A stretch of DNA of 64,000 bases from JAFGPL01 sp963781805 (lineage in GTDB: Bacteria > Bacteroidota > Bacteroidia > Bacteroidales > UBA10428), in assembly GCA_963781805.1 (NCBI GenBank), contig CAWAHF010000004.1, positions 3,658,001-3,722,000 of the forward strand. The letters run 5' to 3'. Positions 8,552 to 18,512 of this stretch are shown piece by piece (the stretch's first letter is position 1; each line of letters opens with the position of its first letter). The position numbers and the translations under genes were made by a program. The notes below the pieces were generated by a model. It worked only from the letters and a program-made list of their open reading frames with translations, was not told the origin of the DNA and did not search any database.

Positions 8552-9421
8552 TCATTCATTCCCGGGATAATTTTGTTTGATTCTTTTCCGAATAACCTCC
8601 AACTTATTAATTGTTTGTATTTTATCGGTATATGTCATGGCTCCGATCAGGAATTTTGATTGTTTTGAGATGATCAGTTTTCCATTAAAGAAATCATCAA
8701 TTAAATCATATTCTCCTTCTTTAAGAACTTTATCTTCTTTAAGGAGACTTAAGTATCCATCGAACATTTCAGCCGCCTCTTCGTTGGTTTTGGCTTCGAC
8801 AATAAAAAGGATGCAGGGGAATATAGAATCGTATCTTACTGTAAATGCAGTTCCCAGAAAATGATATCCCAGAAAATTTTCAGGAATCACTTTATCTGAA
8901 TACTTTATTTTAGAGTCATCAGGAAATAAATCCAATGCTTCAGGCATTTTGTTGGCAGGTGCAATGGTTTGTATGATGTGAATACCAACATTTTTTAAAT
9001 TTTCTAAACCTGCGGGTTGCTGGCCAATATCTGAGATTTTAACCAAATATTCTCCTGTGCTGAAAATAAAATTTCCATCCATATAGATGCTTTCAATACC
9101 CAACTCATTGGTTATGTATTTTGGGTTTCGTTCTGAAATATACACTCCATATGCTCCGTTAATACTATTAAATTTAAATAATTCAACTTTAATAAGATTA
9201 TTCTGTTTATTCGAATATTCCGCTATCTGTAATGATTGAAATCCATTCGTATTATATATTTCGGCTTTGTCTCCCAGGAATCCCCACAGGTCGATAATTT
9301 CGTAAGAATGTTTGTCAATATTGATTTTCCAGTTATCTAATGTTGGGAAAAGATTATCCTGAAAACCGGCTTTAAGATTTAACGAATAAATTATACAACA
9401 AACAAAAATAATACGGGACAT
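8552..9421 (-). CDS. Exported DUF6599-like protein of unknown function
   Basis: 289 residues with a short hydrophobic N-terminus (MSRIIFVCCIIYSLNLKA), probably a cleaved signal peptide. The body has the pattern I associate with DUF6599: an N-terminal LWGFLGDKAEIYNTNGFQ segment, a repeated YGVYIS/YLVKIS core, and a mid-protein LFPDDSKIKYSDKVIPENFLG segment. No catalytic motif is recognisable. It converges with the biotin-carrier gene, ending 33 bp from it, and diverges from the serine hydrolase gene across a 361-bp gap. The DUF assignment is from memory. Confidence 0.7.
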   Translation of the reverse strand: MSRIIFVCCIIYSLNLKAGFQDNLFPTLDNWKINIDKHSYEIIDLWGFLGDKAEIYNTNGFQSLQIAEYSNKQNNLIKVELFKFNSINGAYGVYISERNPKYITNELGIESIYMDGNFIFSTGEYLVKISDIGQQPAGLENLKNVGIHIIQTIAPANKMPEALDLFPDDSKIKYSDKVIPENFLGYHFLGTAFTVRYDSIFPCILFIVEAKTNEEAAEMFDGYLSLLKEDKVLKEGEYDLIDDFFNGKLIISKQSKFLIGAMTYTDKIQTINKLEVIRKRIKQNYPGNE

Positions 9422-9782
9422 AAGTTTTTATTATAGCGTTGAATTAGAACTATTATTTTAATGCAAGTTAGGATAATTTGATGAAGGGGAAAACTAAACA
9501 GAAAACAATAACTTTCTAAAAATTTAAAAAAACCAAGGTTTTGTCTTCACTCGCAACTATCTTAGTTTTTGAATCTGACCTAATAATTGGCTCATAATAA
9601 ATCAATTATAAGATATAAGTTGTTATTTTTTTAGCGAAACAAAATTTAATTTATTTTGTTCAAATATCAGAAAAACAATTACTTATTTGTTTTTTTTACA
9701 ATTATAGTTAATAACTTTGTCGATTATTTTTTAATATTTCACATAAACAGATTTAGTTTTGTCTGTTAATTAATACCAGGGC
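9422..9782. other. Divergent intergenic region
   Basis: A 361-bp AT-rich region between two divergently transcribed exported-protein genes. It holds one plausible promoter toward the serine hydrolase (9686-9719). I found no convincing promoter for the leftward gene and no open frame worth calling. Confidence 0.5.
9686..9719 (+). promoter_or_regulatory. Candidate promoter of the serine hydrolase gene
   Basis: TTTG at 9686-9689 and TAACTTTG at 9712-9719 fit the Bacteroidota -33/-7 pattern with a 22-bp spacer, at the long end of the accepted range. The start codon is 63 bp downstream of the -7 box. Confidence 0.4.
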
Positions 9783-11021
9783 ATGAAGATTTGGAAAAAA
9801 ACGATACTCGCTTTTTCATTAATTCTTACGATAGTTATAACTGCTATTACCATAAACTCAGGTTCTAATGCGATTGATGTACCAAATCATGTAAAATCAG
9901 ATACAAGCGGATTTTTTCAACGCAAGCTGCTTTACAGCAATTTAATCTTTAAATATGACACTTTCATCAGGCAGTCGTTTCTGAAGGAAAACCTGCCCGG
10001 AATAGCCTTTGTCATCGTAAAAGACAACCAGATATTGGTAATTAAAACATATGGAGTAAGAGAATTTGGGAAACAAGATTCAATTAACCTGAATACAGTT
10101 TTCAGACTTGGTTCGGTTTCCAAAGGTTTTGCCTCAGTATTAACTGGGATTCTGGTCGATGAAAAGAAACTATCCTGGGACGATCAGGTAATTAAATATC
10201 TTCCTGATTTTACCCTGAAAGATACAAGTTACACCAGAGAATTAACGATTAGAAATATTTTAAGCCAGGCATCGGGTCTGCCTACGCATACTTACACCGA
10301 TATGCTGGATTGCAATGTTCCTTATGAACAAATTAAACCATTGTTGGCAAGTGTTCCATCTATGTGTGCTCCCGGAAAATTATACAGCTATCAAAATGTG
10401 GCTTACAGCCTGATTGGGGATATTGTAAAATCGGCAACGGGAGAGGATTATAAAACACTTGTAACTAACAAAATATTCATTCCTCTTTATATGCAGCATG
10501 CATCACTTGATTTTGCAACGATTTCTGCCGATTCCAATGTAGCCATGCCTCATATTTATGCTGGTAATCATTTATGGAAATCGCAAAAACTTAACAACAG
10601 ATACTATTCTGTATCACCGGCATCGGGGGTTAATGCAAGTATATCGGATATGGCCAACTGGCTGCTTGGGCTTTTAGGAAATTATCCCGAATTTATTCCT
10701 GATAAATCACTCGAAGAAATTTATTCACCTCAAATACCAACTCCCATAAAAAGAAGGTTCAGACATCAATGGAAAAATCTTGGCAATCTCTATTATGGAT
10801 TAGGATGGCGTGTATTTGACGTAAATAGCGACAGGATTGTTTACCATGGCGGATATGTAAAAGGCTACAGAGCTGAAATAGCGCTCGACTATAAGGAAAA
10901 AATAGGTATTGCGGTATTATTTAATGCAAATTGTCACCTGTCAAACATCTGCATACCAGAGTTTTGGGAATATTATTTTGATGATATTCACACTGAAAAA
11001 ATGTTTACTTCAAAGTATTAA
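9783..11021 (+). CDS. Exported serine hydrolase, beta-lactamase/PBP family (class C-like)
   Basis: 412 residues with an N-terminal signal/anchor (about residues 7-26), so periplasmic or membrane-tethered. The penicillin-binding fold signatures are present in order: S111-V-S-K114 (SxxK), Y203-Q-N205 (YxN) and H-G-G around residue 360 (KTG equivalent). HGG is the variant seen in class C-like esterases and D-Ala-D-Ala peptidases. A role in peptidoglycan or D-peptide hydrolysis, or as an esterase, is possible. True AmpC beta-lactamase activity cannot be claimed. It is monocistronic and followed by a strong terminator. Confidence 0.85.
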   Translation: MKIWKKTILAFSLILTIVITAITINSGSNAIDVPNHVKSDTSGFFQRKLLYSNLIFKYDTFIRQSFLKENLPGIAFVIVKDNQILVIKTYGVREFGKQDSINLNTVFRLGSVSKGFASVLTGILVDEKKLSWDDQVIKYLPDFTLKDTSYTRELTIRNILSQASGLPTHTYTDMLDCNVPYEQIKPLLASVPSMCAPGKLYSYQNVAYSLIGDIVKSATGEDYKTLVTNKIFIPLYMQHASLDFATISADSNVAMPHIYAGNHLWKSQKLNNRYYSVSPASGVNASISDMANWLLGLLGNYPEFIPDKSLEEIYSPQIPTPIKRRFRHQWKNLGNLYYGLGWRVFDVNSDRIVYHGGYVKGYRAEIALDYKEKIGIAVLFNANCHLSNICIPEFWEYYFDDIHTEKMFTSKY

Positions 11022-11249
11022 ATAATAATATGCTGATTATCAACAACATCTCAGGACGTCATAACTTTTTCTCCGGTTTTTAAACTTTTGTGTAAAGATT
11101 TTTGCCAATTACCAAAGGAAATCGCCTGTTGGTCAAATAAACCAAACTTTATATTTATAGATATTCCACAATAATGTAAATTAGATTGCTTTTTAAAGCA
11201 TAAAATTTATTCCTCCCACCTATATTATGTTAATGAAAACTCGTTCTTA

Positions 11250-11290
11250 AACCGCCTGATGAACCTATTCTATCAGGCGGTTTTCTATTT
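11250..11290 (+). terminator. Intrinsic terminator after the serine hydrolase gene
   Basis: The perfect 11-bp inverted repeat AACCGCCTGAT (11250-11260) / ATCAGGCGGTT (11272-11282), with an 11-nt loop, is followed by a T-rich run. It sits between convergent genes. The best T run is on the plus strand, but the hairpin may also end the leftward tcdA transcript. The preceding 228 bp (11022-11249) hold no recognisable gene. Confidence 0.8.
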
Positions 11291-12007
11291 TTAAAGAATG
11301 TCTCGGATAACTACTGAAGCGCAAAAACAACCAAACAAGGAAGGCATATAGGAAATGGTTCCAACTGTGGATTTTTTATATTTTTCGTTTCTAGTTTCAA
11401 TTATTGCTCGTTTGGCAACGTTTTCCGTGGAAAAAACTACTTTAATTCCTTCATGAATATTGTGTTTTCTTAAATATTTCCTAACCATAAATGCAAATTT
11501 GCAATGATGACTATCAGAAATATCTGTAATCTCAATTTTCAACGGATCAAATTTTCCTCCGGCTCCCATCGAACTTATTATCCTGAATCCTTTCTGTTTT
11601 GATTTAACAAGAAGTTGCACCTTGGGAGTTAACGTGTCAATGGCATCAACGATATAATCATAATTTTCATCGAGTATTTCATCTATAGTATCATCTACCA
11701 GGTAAACAGGCTTAATATTAAGTTGAATATCGGGATTAATATCTCTTAATCTTGCTTCAAATACATCTGTTTTTTTAAGGTTTTCGGTACTTTTTAACGC
11801 TATAAGCTGTCGGTTTCGATTAGTGGGATGAACAGTATCCGAATCTACAAGGGTTAACTTACCAATTCCGGCTCTGCAAAGTTGTTCAACCGCATATCCT
11901 CCGACACCTCCCAAACCTGCAACCAAAACATGCGATTTCTGAAGCCTGGTTATACCTTCAGGACCAATAAGCAATTCTGTTCTCTCTTGCCAGTTGAGTG
12001 AATTCAT
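11291..12007 (-). CDS. tcdA: tRNA threonylcarbamoyladenosine dehydratase TcdA (ThiF/MoeB-like E1)
   Basis: 238-residue E1-like adenylating enzyme that probably cyclises t6A at position 37 of ANN-decoding tRNAs to ct6A using ATP. The glycine motif GLGGVGGYAVEQL, then LVDSDTVHPTNRNRQ, and the D-A-I-D-T-L-T-P-K segment are characteristic of the TcdA/CsdL branch rather than ThiF or MoeB; the CxxC zinc pairs of MoeB are absent. The start is set at 12007 because ATGA there overlaps the stop of the upstream gene and gives the family N-terminus MNSLNWQERTELLIG. An in-frame ATG at 12025 would add six residues. Translational coupling with the TatD-like gene is likely. Confidence 0.88.
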   Translation of the reverse strand: MNSLNWQERTELLIGPEGITRLQKSHVLVAGLGGVGGYAVEQLCRAGIGKLTLVDSDTVHPTNRNRQLIALKSTENLKKTDVFEARLRDINPDIQLNIKPVYLVDDTIDEILDENYDYIVDAIDTLTPKVQLLVKSKQKGFRIISSMGAGGKFDPLKIEITDISDSHHCKFAFMVRKYLRKHNIHEGIKVVFSTENVAKRAIIETRNEKYKKSTVGTISYMPSLFGCFCASVVIRDIL

Positions 12008-12663
12008 AAAATATTTCCAAAACAAGTTTTGAAATTGTCGAGAATTTGATCTGATAATGCTCCGATAGAAATATTTCTTGTTTTTGCAGCTTTATCGTAC
12101 GCCTCAAGAATGGTAACTCCAGCGTCATCAGTTTCCAAAAACAGTTTATTCAACGGCATTTGCTGAAATACCTTAAAGGCTTTGCTGTTTTCTTTAAACA
12201 GCATAATCCCGAAGGAGAGATAACCATTATATTTTAAAATTTCTTCGGCTATCTGTTGGCTTGCATTAAACCAGTGAAATATCCAGGGGATTGAGCGGTT
12301 GGATTTTTTTCTGATGCTTAGAATATCATCATATGCTTTAACACAGTGAATAATAACCGGTTTATTCAAATTTTCAGCAATATCGAGCTGTTGTTCAAAT
12401 ACATGCAATTGATCAATATAAGAAATATCAATTTTTTTGTCAAGTCCAATTTCACCAATGGCAATCACACGTGAATTCTCCGAAGCAGCTTTGACAATCG
12501 AGATATCCGAGGTATATTTTTTTGTATTTACATGCCAGGGGTGCAAACCTATCGAAAAAAATCCGTTTTTATCTATGGTATCTGCATCCTGTGGGAATAG
12601 GTTTTGCAAAAGAACGGTATTATCCTGCTGATAATACTTATGAACGTGAATATCAATATACAT
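12004..12663 (-). CDS. TatD-family metal-dependent hydrolase
   Basis: 219 residues, shorter than typical TatD (about 255-265) but with the amidohydrolase-fold metal ligands visible: the N-terminal H-V-H (residues 6-8), Glu in IGEIGLD, His in VIIHCVKAYDD, His in IFHWF, and the late Asp in LETDDAG. TatD proteins are 3'-5' exonucleases/DNases; this compact subgroup has no assigned substrate. It begins directly after the gltX stop and overlaps tcdA by 4 bp, so gltX-tatD-tcdA form one leftward unit concerned with tRNA and nucleic acids. Confidence 0.85.
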   Translation of the reverse strand: MYIDIHVHKYYQQDNTVLLQNLFPQDADTIDKNGFFSIGLHPWHVNTKKYTSDISIVKAASENSRVIAIGEIGLDKKIDISYIDQLHVFEQQLDIAENLNKPVIIHCVKAYDDILSIRKKSNRSIPWIFHWFNASQQIAEEILKYNGYLSFGIMLFKENSKAFKVFQQMPLNKLFLETDDAGVTILEAYDKAAKTRNISIGALSDQILDNFKTCFGNIL

Positions 12664-14190
12664 TTAAGTATGTATTTCTTTTAATCCTTTATCAATTCTC
12701 GAAATTGTCTCTTCTTTGCCCAACAATGCAATGATATCAAAAAGATGAGGCCCGCTGTTTGTGCCAACCAGCAGCAACCGTAAGGGATTCATAACTTTAC
12801 CGAATGCCATGTAGTTGTATTCAATATATTTTTTAATCTCCTCTTCCAGAGAATAAGAATCAAAAGTTTTCAATGATTCTAAAAGATTCCGTATTTCAAG
12901 GATTGTTTGAGGAGTATCTTCTTTCCAAAATTTTCCGATTACCTTTTGATCATATTCTGCTGGAGATTGAAAAAAATAGGATGACTGCGGCCAGAACTCA
13001 TTGATATAATTAATTCGATCTTTAACCAGGTGACATACACTTAGTACATATTCTTTTTTAAAAGGAATCTTTTTTTGTTGCAAAACAGGAATAAATACAT
13101 TTGCCAGCTCTTCATCTTTTTTATTCAATATATACTGGTGATTGAACCATTTGGCTTTTTCAGGGTCAAACCGGGCTCCGGCCTTTTGTACCTTATCAAG
13201 TGAGAAAGCTTCAATCAACTTATCCATGGTAAATAGTTCCTGATCTGTTCCCGGATTCCAGCCCAGAAATGCCAGCATATTTACCACTGCCTCGGGCAGA
13301 TATCCCGATTCACGATAACCTGAAGATATCTCTCCATCAGGCGATTTCCATTCAATAGGGAAGACGGGAAAACCGTCTTTATCGCCATCTCTTTTACTTA
13401 GTTTTCCCTTTCCGTCGGGTTTCAGTATAAGGGGTAAATGCGCAAAAATAGGCTTTTCCCACCCAAACGCTTCATAAAGCAACACATGAAAGGGTAGGGA
13501 TGGCAGCCATTCTTCACCTCTTATCACATGCGAAATCTTCATGAGATGATCGTCCACTACATTGGCCAGATGATACGTTGGCAACCCATCCGATTTGAAA
13601 ATCACTTTATCATCGATTGTGGATGAATTAAATGATACTTGTCCCCGAATGATATCATTCGTTGGAACAGTATTATTTACAGGTGTTTTAAATCTTACAA
13701 CATAGGGGTACCCATTTCGAATTAATTTAAATGCCTCATCATCACCTAATGTCAATGAATTTTTTACAAGATCTTTATTTTCCCTTATAGAATGGTCATA
13801 TGAAAAAGCTTTTTTATCAGCCTCAAAGGATTTTCTTAGTGTATTGAGTTCTTCAGGAGATTCAAATGCATAATATGCTTTTTTTTCACTAATTAGCATA
13901 TCTACATGTTTTTTATAAATTTCTTTTCGCTGTGATTGCTTATATGGTTGATGAGGACCTCCTACCGATACACCCTCATCAATTTTAATTCCACACCATT
14001 CCATAGATTCGACGATGTATTTTTCAGCATTTTCAATATACCTTGTCTTATCGGTATCCTCTATTCTAAGGATAAAAGTTCCATGATTTTTCCTGGCAAA
14101 AAGATAATTATAGAGCGCCGTGCGAACACCGCCAATATGTAATGGTCCGGTGGGACTGGGGGCAAATCTGACCCTGACATTTTCTGGCAT
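12664..14190 (-). CDS. gltX: Glutamyl-tRNA synthetase
   Basis: Class I aminoacyl-tRNA synthetase of 508 residues, charging tRNA-Glu with glutamate. It starts MPENVRVRFAPSPTGPLHIGG, giving the HIGH motif as HIGG, and the KMSKS loop reads KLSKRDGD. The C-terminal alpha-helical anticodon-binding domain is complete. A single family member is seen, so I cannot say whether it also misacylates tRNA-Gln for an amidotransferase. It is first in the leftward gltX-tatD-tcdA group. Confidence 0.96.
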   Translation of the reverse strand: MPENVRVRFAPSPTGPLHIGGVRTALYNYLFARKNHGTFILRIEDTDKTRYIENAEKYIVESMEWCGIKIDEGVSVGGPHQPYKQSQRKEIYKKHVDMLISEKKAYYAFESPEELNTLRKSFEADKKAFSYDHSIRENKDLVKNSLTLGDDEAFKLIRNGYPYVVRFKTPVNNTVPTNDIIRGQVSFNSSTIDDKVIFKSDGLPTYHLANVVDDHLMKISHVIRGEEWLPSLPFHVLLYEAFGWEKPIFAHLPLILKPDGKGKLSKRDGDKDGFPVFPIEWKSPDGEISSGYRESGYLPEAVVNMLAFLGWNPGTDQELFTMDKLIEAFSLDKVQKAGARFDPEKAKWFNHQYILNKKDEELANVFIPVLQQKKIPFKKEYVLSVCHLVKDRINYINEFWPQSSYFFQSPAEYDQKVIGKFWKEDTPQTILEIRNLLESLKTFDSYSLEEEIKKYIEYNYMAFGKVMNPLRLLLVGTNSGPHLFDIIALLGKEETISRIDKGLKEIHT

Positions 14191-14331
14191 ACTATTTTTT
14201 TTGCGAAGATAAGGAAATCGATAATAATTCTGAAACTGTGCAGGATTTAGCTTTGATTTTGAACATTTGAAATCCCGTGTTGTTATTTATAAAGAATCTA
14301 AATAATGTAGAACCTTTTAAAAACTAATGTT

Positions 14332-14943
14332 ATGATAGTTACAAAATTTGAATTACCAAAACTCGATTATGCATACGATGCACTGGAACCTTATATTGAT
14401 GCAAGAACAATGGAAATTCATTATACAAAGCATCATGCCGGATATACCAATAACCTGAACAATGCACTTCAGGGAACGGAATACGAAGGTCGGGATATTG
14501 AAGATTTATTCAGCGAAATTTCAACATTGCCTGTTGGAATCAGAAACAATGGCGGAGGATTTTATAATCACAGTCTTTTCTGGAAAGTACTTTCACCTAA
14601 AGGTGGAGGAATGCCGGGAGGTGATTTGGGAAATGCTATTAACACGTATTTTGGTTCATTTGATAAATTTAAAGAACTGTTTTCGAATGCTGCTGGAGCA
14701 CGGTTTGGTTCGGGTTGGGCCTGGTTAGTGGTAAGCAATGGCGAGTTAAAAGTCTCTTCCACACCAAATCAGGATAATCCGTTAATGAATGTTGCAGATG
14801 TTAAAGGTACACCGATTTTAGGACTGGATGTTTGGGAACATGCCTATTATCTGAAATATCAGAATCGCAGACCTGAATATATTGCTGCTTTCTGGAATAT
14901 CGTTAACTGGGAAGAAGTAGCAAGAAGATTTAAGGAAGTGTAA
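14332..14943 (+). CDS. Superoxide dismutase, Mn-type (Fe/Mn family)
   Basis: 203 residues, complete Fe/Mn SOD dismutating superoxide to O2 and H2O2. Metal ligands are His30, His80, Asp166 and His170 (LDVWEHAYY). The second-shell residues are of Mn type: NNGGG before His80 (Gly where Fe enzymes have Gln), and Gln147 in STPNQDNP. No signal peptide, so cytoplasmic. The N-terminus MIVTKFELPKLDY has a short extension relative to the second SOD in the window (18513-19088), which has Fe-type residues. It is monocistronic with its own terminator. A TAGCTTTG box at 14248-14255 may be a -7 element, but lacks a matching -33 box. Confidence 0.93.
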   Translation: MIVTKFELPKLDYAYDALEPYIDARTMEIHYTKHHAGYTNNLNNALQGTEYEGRDIEDLFSEISTLPVGIRNNGGGFYNHSLFWKVLSPKGGGMPGGDLGNAINTYFGSFDKFKELFSNAAGARFGSGWAWLVVSNGELKVSSTPNQDNPLMNVADVKGTPILGLDVWEHAYYLKYQNRRPEYIAAFWNIVNWEEVARRFKEV

Positions 14944-14967
14944 TTTTTGATAAGTTAAATTTGAAAT

Positions 14968-14997
14968 AATCCCGGTTACATTCCGGGATTTTTTTTT
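14968..14997 (+). terminator. Intrinsic terminator of the Mn-type SOD gene
   Basis: AATCCCGG / CCGGGATT stem (14968-14975 and 14983-14990), 7-nt loop, followed by a run of T to 14997. It lies 25 bp after the SOD stop. Confidence 0.85.
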
Positions 14998-15009
14998 GGA
15001 AGCTATACT

Positions 15010-15657
15010 TCAGTCATTTTTTTTGGAAAGCATAAAAATGGCGATTGTAATTAAATAAATATAGTAATTGCCCATCATGAGTCGTTGCCAAAGGCCTTTG
15101 TAAAAAAGGATAAAATTGTCCGGATTGTTATATAATTTAGCCAGACTAAACAATATCAACATCAAAGGTCCAAATACAGAAACAAAGACTGAAAGCTTAA
15201 AAAAACCTTTAAATTTTTCCTTCGGAAAAAGTTTTACCATGAATAACGGAAGAATGATTATGCTTCCCACTCCTATTCCACTAAAGGTATCATGAATTAT
15301 CAGTGATAACGTAAAGCCCTTTTTTAGATAGTCTGCCGGAAAAAGACCCGAACCCATGCCTTCGCCCAATGCATAAATTGCAATTAAAATAAAAGGAAGA
15401 ATTACAGGTTTTCCACGATGCCTGAACCTAAAATAAAACCCAACAGCAAAAATCAGTAATAATAAACATAACAAAACCCACCAGCCGGACATAAGTTTTC
15501 CGACCGGACTTTTGGTCGCACCCAACTTACTCATTGTATCCGTAAGATGACTATACCCCGGATAATATATGGCCAGTATATAGGTGATTGCATAATCTGC
15601 AAAGCAGGCAAATATCCCTGTGACTGCTGCAATTTTTATAAATCCTTTATGTTTCAT
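15010..15657 (-). CDS. DUF998 family integral membrane protein
   Basis: 215 residues with about six hydrophobic helices and short loops. The N-terminal AITYILAIYYPGYSHLTDTMSKLGATKSPVGKL region (read as Y-P-G-Y-S-H-L-x-x-T-x-S-x-L-G) is the hallmark of DUF998 proteins, whose function is unknown. The gene lies downstream of, and in the same direction as, the MprF-like gene with a 44-bp gap, so the two may be co-transcribed. It converges with the Mn-type SOD. Confidence 0.75.
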   Translation of the reverse strand: MKHKGFIKIAAVTGIFACFADYAITYILAIYYPGYSHLTDTMSKLGATKSPVGKLMSGWWVLLCLLLLIFAVGFYFRFRHRGKPVILPFILIAIYALGEGMGSGLFPADYLKKGFTLSLIIHDTFSGIGVGSIIILPLFMVKLFPKEKFKGFFKLSVFVSVFGPLMLILFSLAKLYNNPDNFILFYKGLWQRLMMGNYYIYLITIAIFMLSKKND

Positions 15658-15701
15658 TTCACTTCCGTTTTTGTAAACAAGTATCTATATATTAACTAAG
15701 A

Positions 15702-18308
15702 TCAAACCTTTATTACTTTTGATAATATAGCCGGCGCCTGTAAAAGATCGTAGTCATTATAATAAATCAAATATTTATCAAACCAGATTTGGGCAAATTT
15801 TTCTTTATAAACTCTCTGGCCCTTATAATGTGCAAAAGAACGTATCTTTTCGTAGGCAAACTTCATTGATTTTTCAGGAAATGTTTGTGGATCGGTTATT
15901 CTTGACAATGGGGTAAATCCAATATTTACAAATCCGATATTTTGTGATTTGAAATAGTTGAACAGTTCAACCAGCAGTGAATCAACAACTCCATTCGGAG
16001 CATCTTTTGTCTTTCTGAGCAAATCATAGGTTCCTTCATTTTTACCATAATCGGGAATAACATTCAGAAAAGCTGCGATCTTCTCCTCTTTATTCTCAAT
16101 GCTTATGATAACATGGTTTTTTATTTCATTTTCGTCGAAAATTCCCTGTGAAAAACAAATTTCGCTTCGGTCGGTATCTTTAAGCCAATCATCACTAACT
16201 GCCTTTAATTTTTGAATTAAACCGCCTTTAAGCGGGGGTTGATAAATATGTGTGCTATATCCCAGTTCTTTCACTTTATTTAAGGCATTACGAATCGATT
16301 TCGCACTACCGCCTTCTAGTGTGAATTTATCCAAATCAACAATTCCTTCCTGCCCAATAAACATACTTTTCATCTTCACATCCTTAAAAATAGATAAATC
16401 ACCAGCCGGAACCCGATAGTACATTACCTTTAAACCATTTTGGTAGCAAAACCGGTTAAATTCCGTAACGCATTTTTTCTTTGTCTCAGCATCCGGGGCG
16501 ATAGGATTTTCTAAAACTACAGCATAATTTCCACTTATCCTGTAAGCAAGAAAGGCATCCTCAGTTGATGTCCAGAATAGTATTTTATCTGTATATGTTT
16601 TAAAATAATCAAGCGAAGAGTTGCTGTAAGATTTTACTAATTCATTAGCTTTTATAATTTCTGTCTCAGAGGGGGAGGTGGTGAATACATATGGACGAAT
16701 TAGGGTGAAAATAAAAAAGAGGATGGATAACAGTCCGCTTCCTCTGATGGAAAATAGAAAATCACGGGCAAAAGGATCGTTAGGAACCAAATTTGAACTA
16801 CCCAGTTGAAAAAAATTAAGTAATGTATAACGAATGGATTGCCATAAACTAAAATCAATATGAAAATGTTTTTTATCCAGGAAAAAAAATCCAATAATTC
16901 CATAAATCAAGACAGCTGCAATTGTCAAAAGCGAAGTCTGCAATCCGATAATCCGTAATTTTGGATTCGTACGGATATTATATTCTTTACGGGTAGTAAT
17001 TAAAATAACCAACACAATTAATGCCACAGATGCTTCTTCAAAATCAATACCTTTTGTAAGATGCCCTATTAAAGAGATTAAGGTTAAAACCACCGCAAAC
17101 AACCAGGCATTTCTTAATCCTTTTAGCATAAAAACAGAGGTTACCAGGAGAAATAATCCGGTAAACAGAACAAACATATTGGAGGAATAAATTAATTGCG
17201 GAAGTAGAAATTCTTTTAAAAAGCTTAGTCTTGATGCAATAGTTGGAGTAAGCACAGAAATAATATTGATTATACCAAGCCCGAATAGCAAAATGGATGG
17301 AAGGATTCGCATTAATAACTTATCCACCTTCAACAAAAAACTCAATATTCCTGACAAAAAAGGAACCCAGAATTCAAAAAAGCGAAATAGCAGCATAATA
17401 GCTATTGCTTCCACATTAGTAAACCCAAAACGTGTCAATACATATGTCATTGAAATCTCTATAGCGCCAAGACCTCTTAAAAAAGGAGAAACTATAAGGA
17501 AAACAACCACCACCAGGTATGCCATTACTGCCGTAAATAACGAAGGAGTAAAATTGAGTGCAAGCATAGCGATATAAACATGCGCTATACCAACAAATTC
17601 GATAAAAACTGAAAAAATAATGGTGTAAATAAACTGTTTTCTGTTGGTGTGATTGAACCGAAATTCATTCAGATAAACTTCAATATTAGGAAATTTTGTA
17701 ACCAGCCAATTGTACAATTTACCTCTTGAATCAATTATTTTATAAATTAAATAAATTGAAGACAACATCAGGATAATACCAAGTAGCGCCAGCCCTTCAC
17801 TGCCCCCGATGCTTTTTTTGGCCAAAGCAACCAAGAATGCAGGTATTGCAACAATTACAACGGATAAAATACCAACAAATCCATAAATAGAAGATGCAAA
17901 ATAAATCTGTGTTTTAGTGATTCCGTTTTTTTCTATATCTTTTGTATAAAATGCTAGGGAAGAGACTCCTCCGGCAGGTAAAAAAACGCTGATGAAATTT
18001 CTTTTTAAAAAGAGCAATACCGCCTGCCAATATCCAATTCTTGTATTAGCTGCAGCAAAAGAGGTTATATACATCTGGCCCTGCAGGGCAAAATAAAGAA
18101 GCGCCAATGCCAGTCCGGCAAAAATCCATGCAGCATTTGCATTTAAAATAATACTTTTTACATGATACAATTCAGCCTTTTCATTTTTTATAAACCAGAT
18201 TGCCAATCCGATAAAGAAAACAGTAATAACAAACTGCAATATTAGTTTACCATTTTCATTAAAGAAGGTAATGCTACGTTCTTTAATAAAATTTCTGATG
18301 GATATCAT
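15702..18308 (-). CDS. mprF: MprF-like bifunctional flippase/phosphatidylglycerol aminoacyltransferase
   Basis: 868 residues. The first about 540 residues contain some 12-14 transmembrane helices of the UPF0104/lysylphosphatidylglycerol flippase type. The C-terminal about 320 residues form a cytoplasmic DUF2156/GNAT-like domain. MprF proteins transfer Lys or Ala from aminoacyl-tRNA to phosphatidylglycerol and flip the product, lowering surface charge and raising resistance to cationic peptides. Length and two-part architecture match well. Which amino acid is used, and whether this lineage makes lysyl-PG, cannot be inferred. It shares a divergent intergenic region of 204 bp with the Fe-type SOD. 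Confidence 0.85.
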   Translation of the reverse strand: MISIRNFIKERSITFFNENGKLILQFVITVFFIGLAIWFIKNEKAELYHVKSIILNANAAWIFAGLALALLYFALQGQMYITSFAAANTRIGYWQAVLLFLKRNFISVFLPAGGVSSLAFYTKDIEKNGITKTQIYFASSIYGFVGILSVVIVAIPAFLVALAKKSIGGSEGLALLGIILMLSSIYLIYKIIDSRGKLYNWLVTKFPNIEVYLNEFRFNHTNRKQFIYTIIFSVFIEFVGIAHVYIAMLALNFTPSLFTAVMAYLVVVVFLIVSPFLRGLGAIEISMTYVLTRFGFTNVEAIAIMLLFRFFEFWVPFLSGILSFLLKVDKLLMRILPSILLFGLGIINIISVLTPTIASRLSFLKEFLLPQLIYSSNMFVLFTGLFLLVTSVFMLKGLRNAWLFAVVLTLISLIGHLTKGIDFEEASVALIVLVILITTRKEYNIRTNPKLRIIGLQTSLLTIAAVLIYGIIGFFFLDKKHFHIDFSLWQSIRYTLLNFFQLGSSNLVPNDPFARDFLFSIRGSGLLSILFFIFTLIRPYVFTTSPSETEIIKANELVKSYSNSSLDYFKTYTDKILFWTSTEDAFLAYRISGNYAVVLENPIAPDAETKKKCVTEFNRFCYQNGLKVMYYRVPAGDLSIFKDVKMKSMFIGQEGIVDLDKFTLEGGSAKSIRNALNKVKELGYSTHIYQPPLKGGLIQKLKAVSDDWLKDTDRSEICFSQGIFDENEIKNHVIISIENKEEKIAAFLNVIPDYGKNEGTYDLLRKTKDAPNGVVDSLLVELFNYFKSQNIGFVNIGFTPLSRITDPQTFPEKSMKFAYEKIRSFAHYKGQRVYKEKFAQIWFDKYLIYYNDYDLLQAPAILSKVIKV

Positions 18309-18512
18309 CTGAGTGGTATTTTTAAAATAGATTGATAAATCCTGCTTAATTATGAATAGAAAATAATATAAAACAGAAAATTATGAATTCTTGTTCTTTT
18401 ATAAATCAAAGTTTTTGTTAATATTCGTTAAAAGGTCTAAATTAGTATAAAAATGTTCTGACTAAGCTTTTAATTTGTAACGATTTATTAATTTGAATAA
18501 AAAACTAAAATT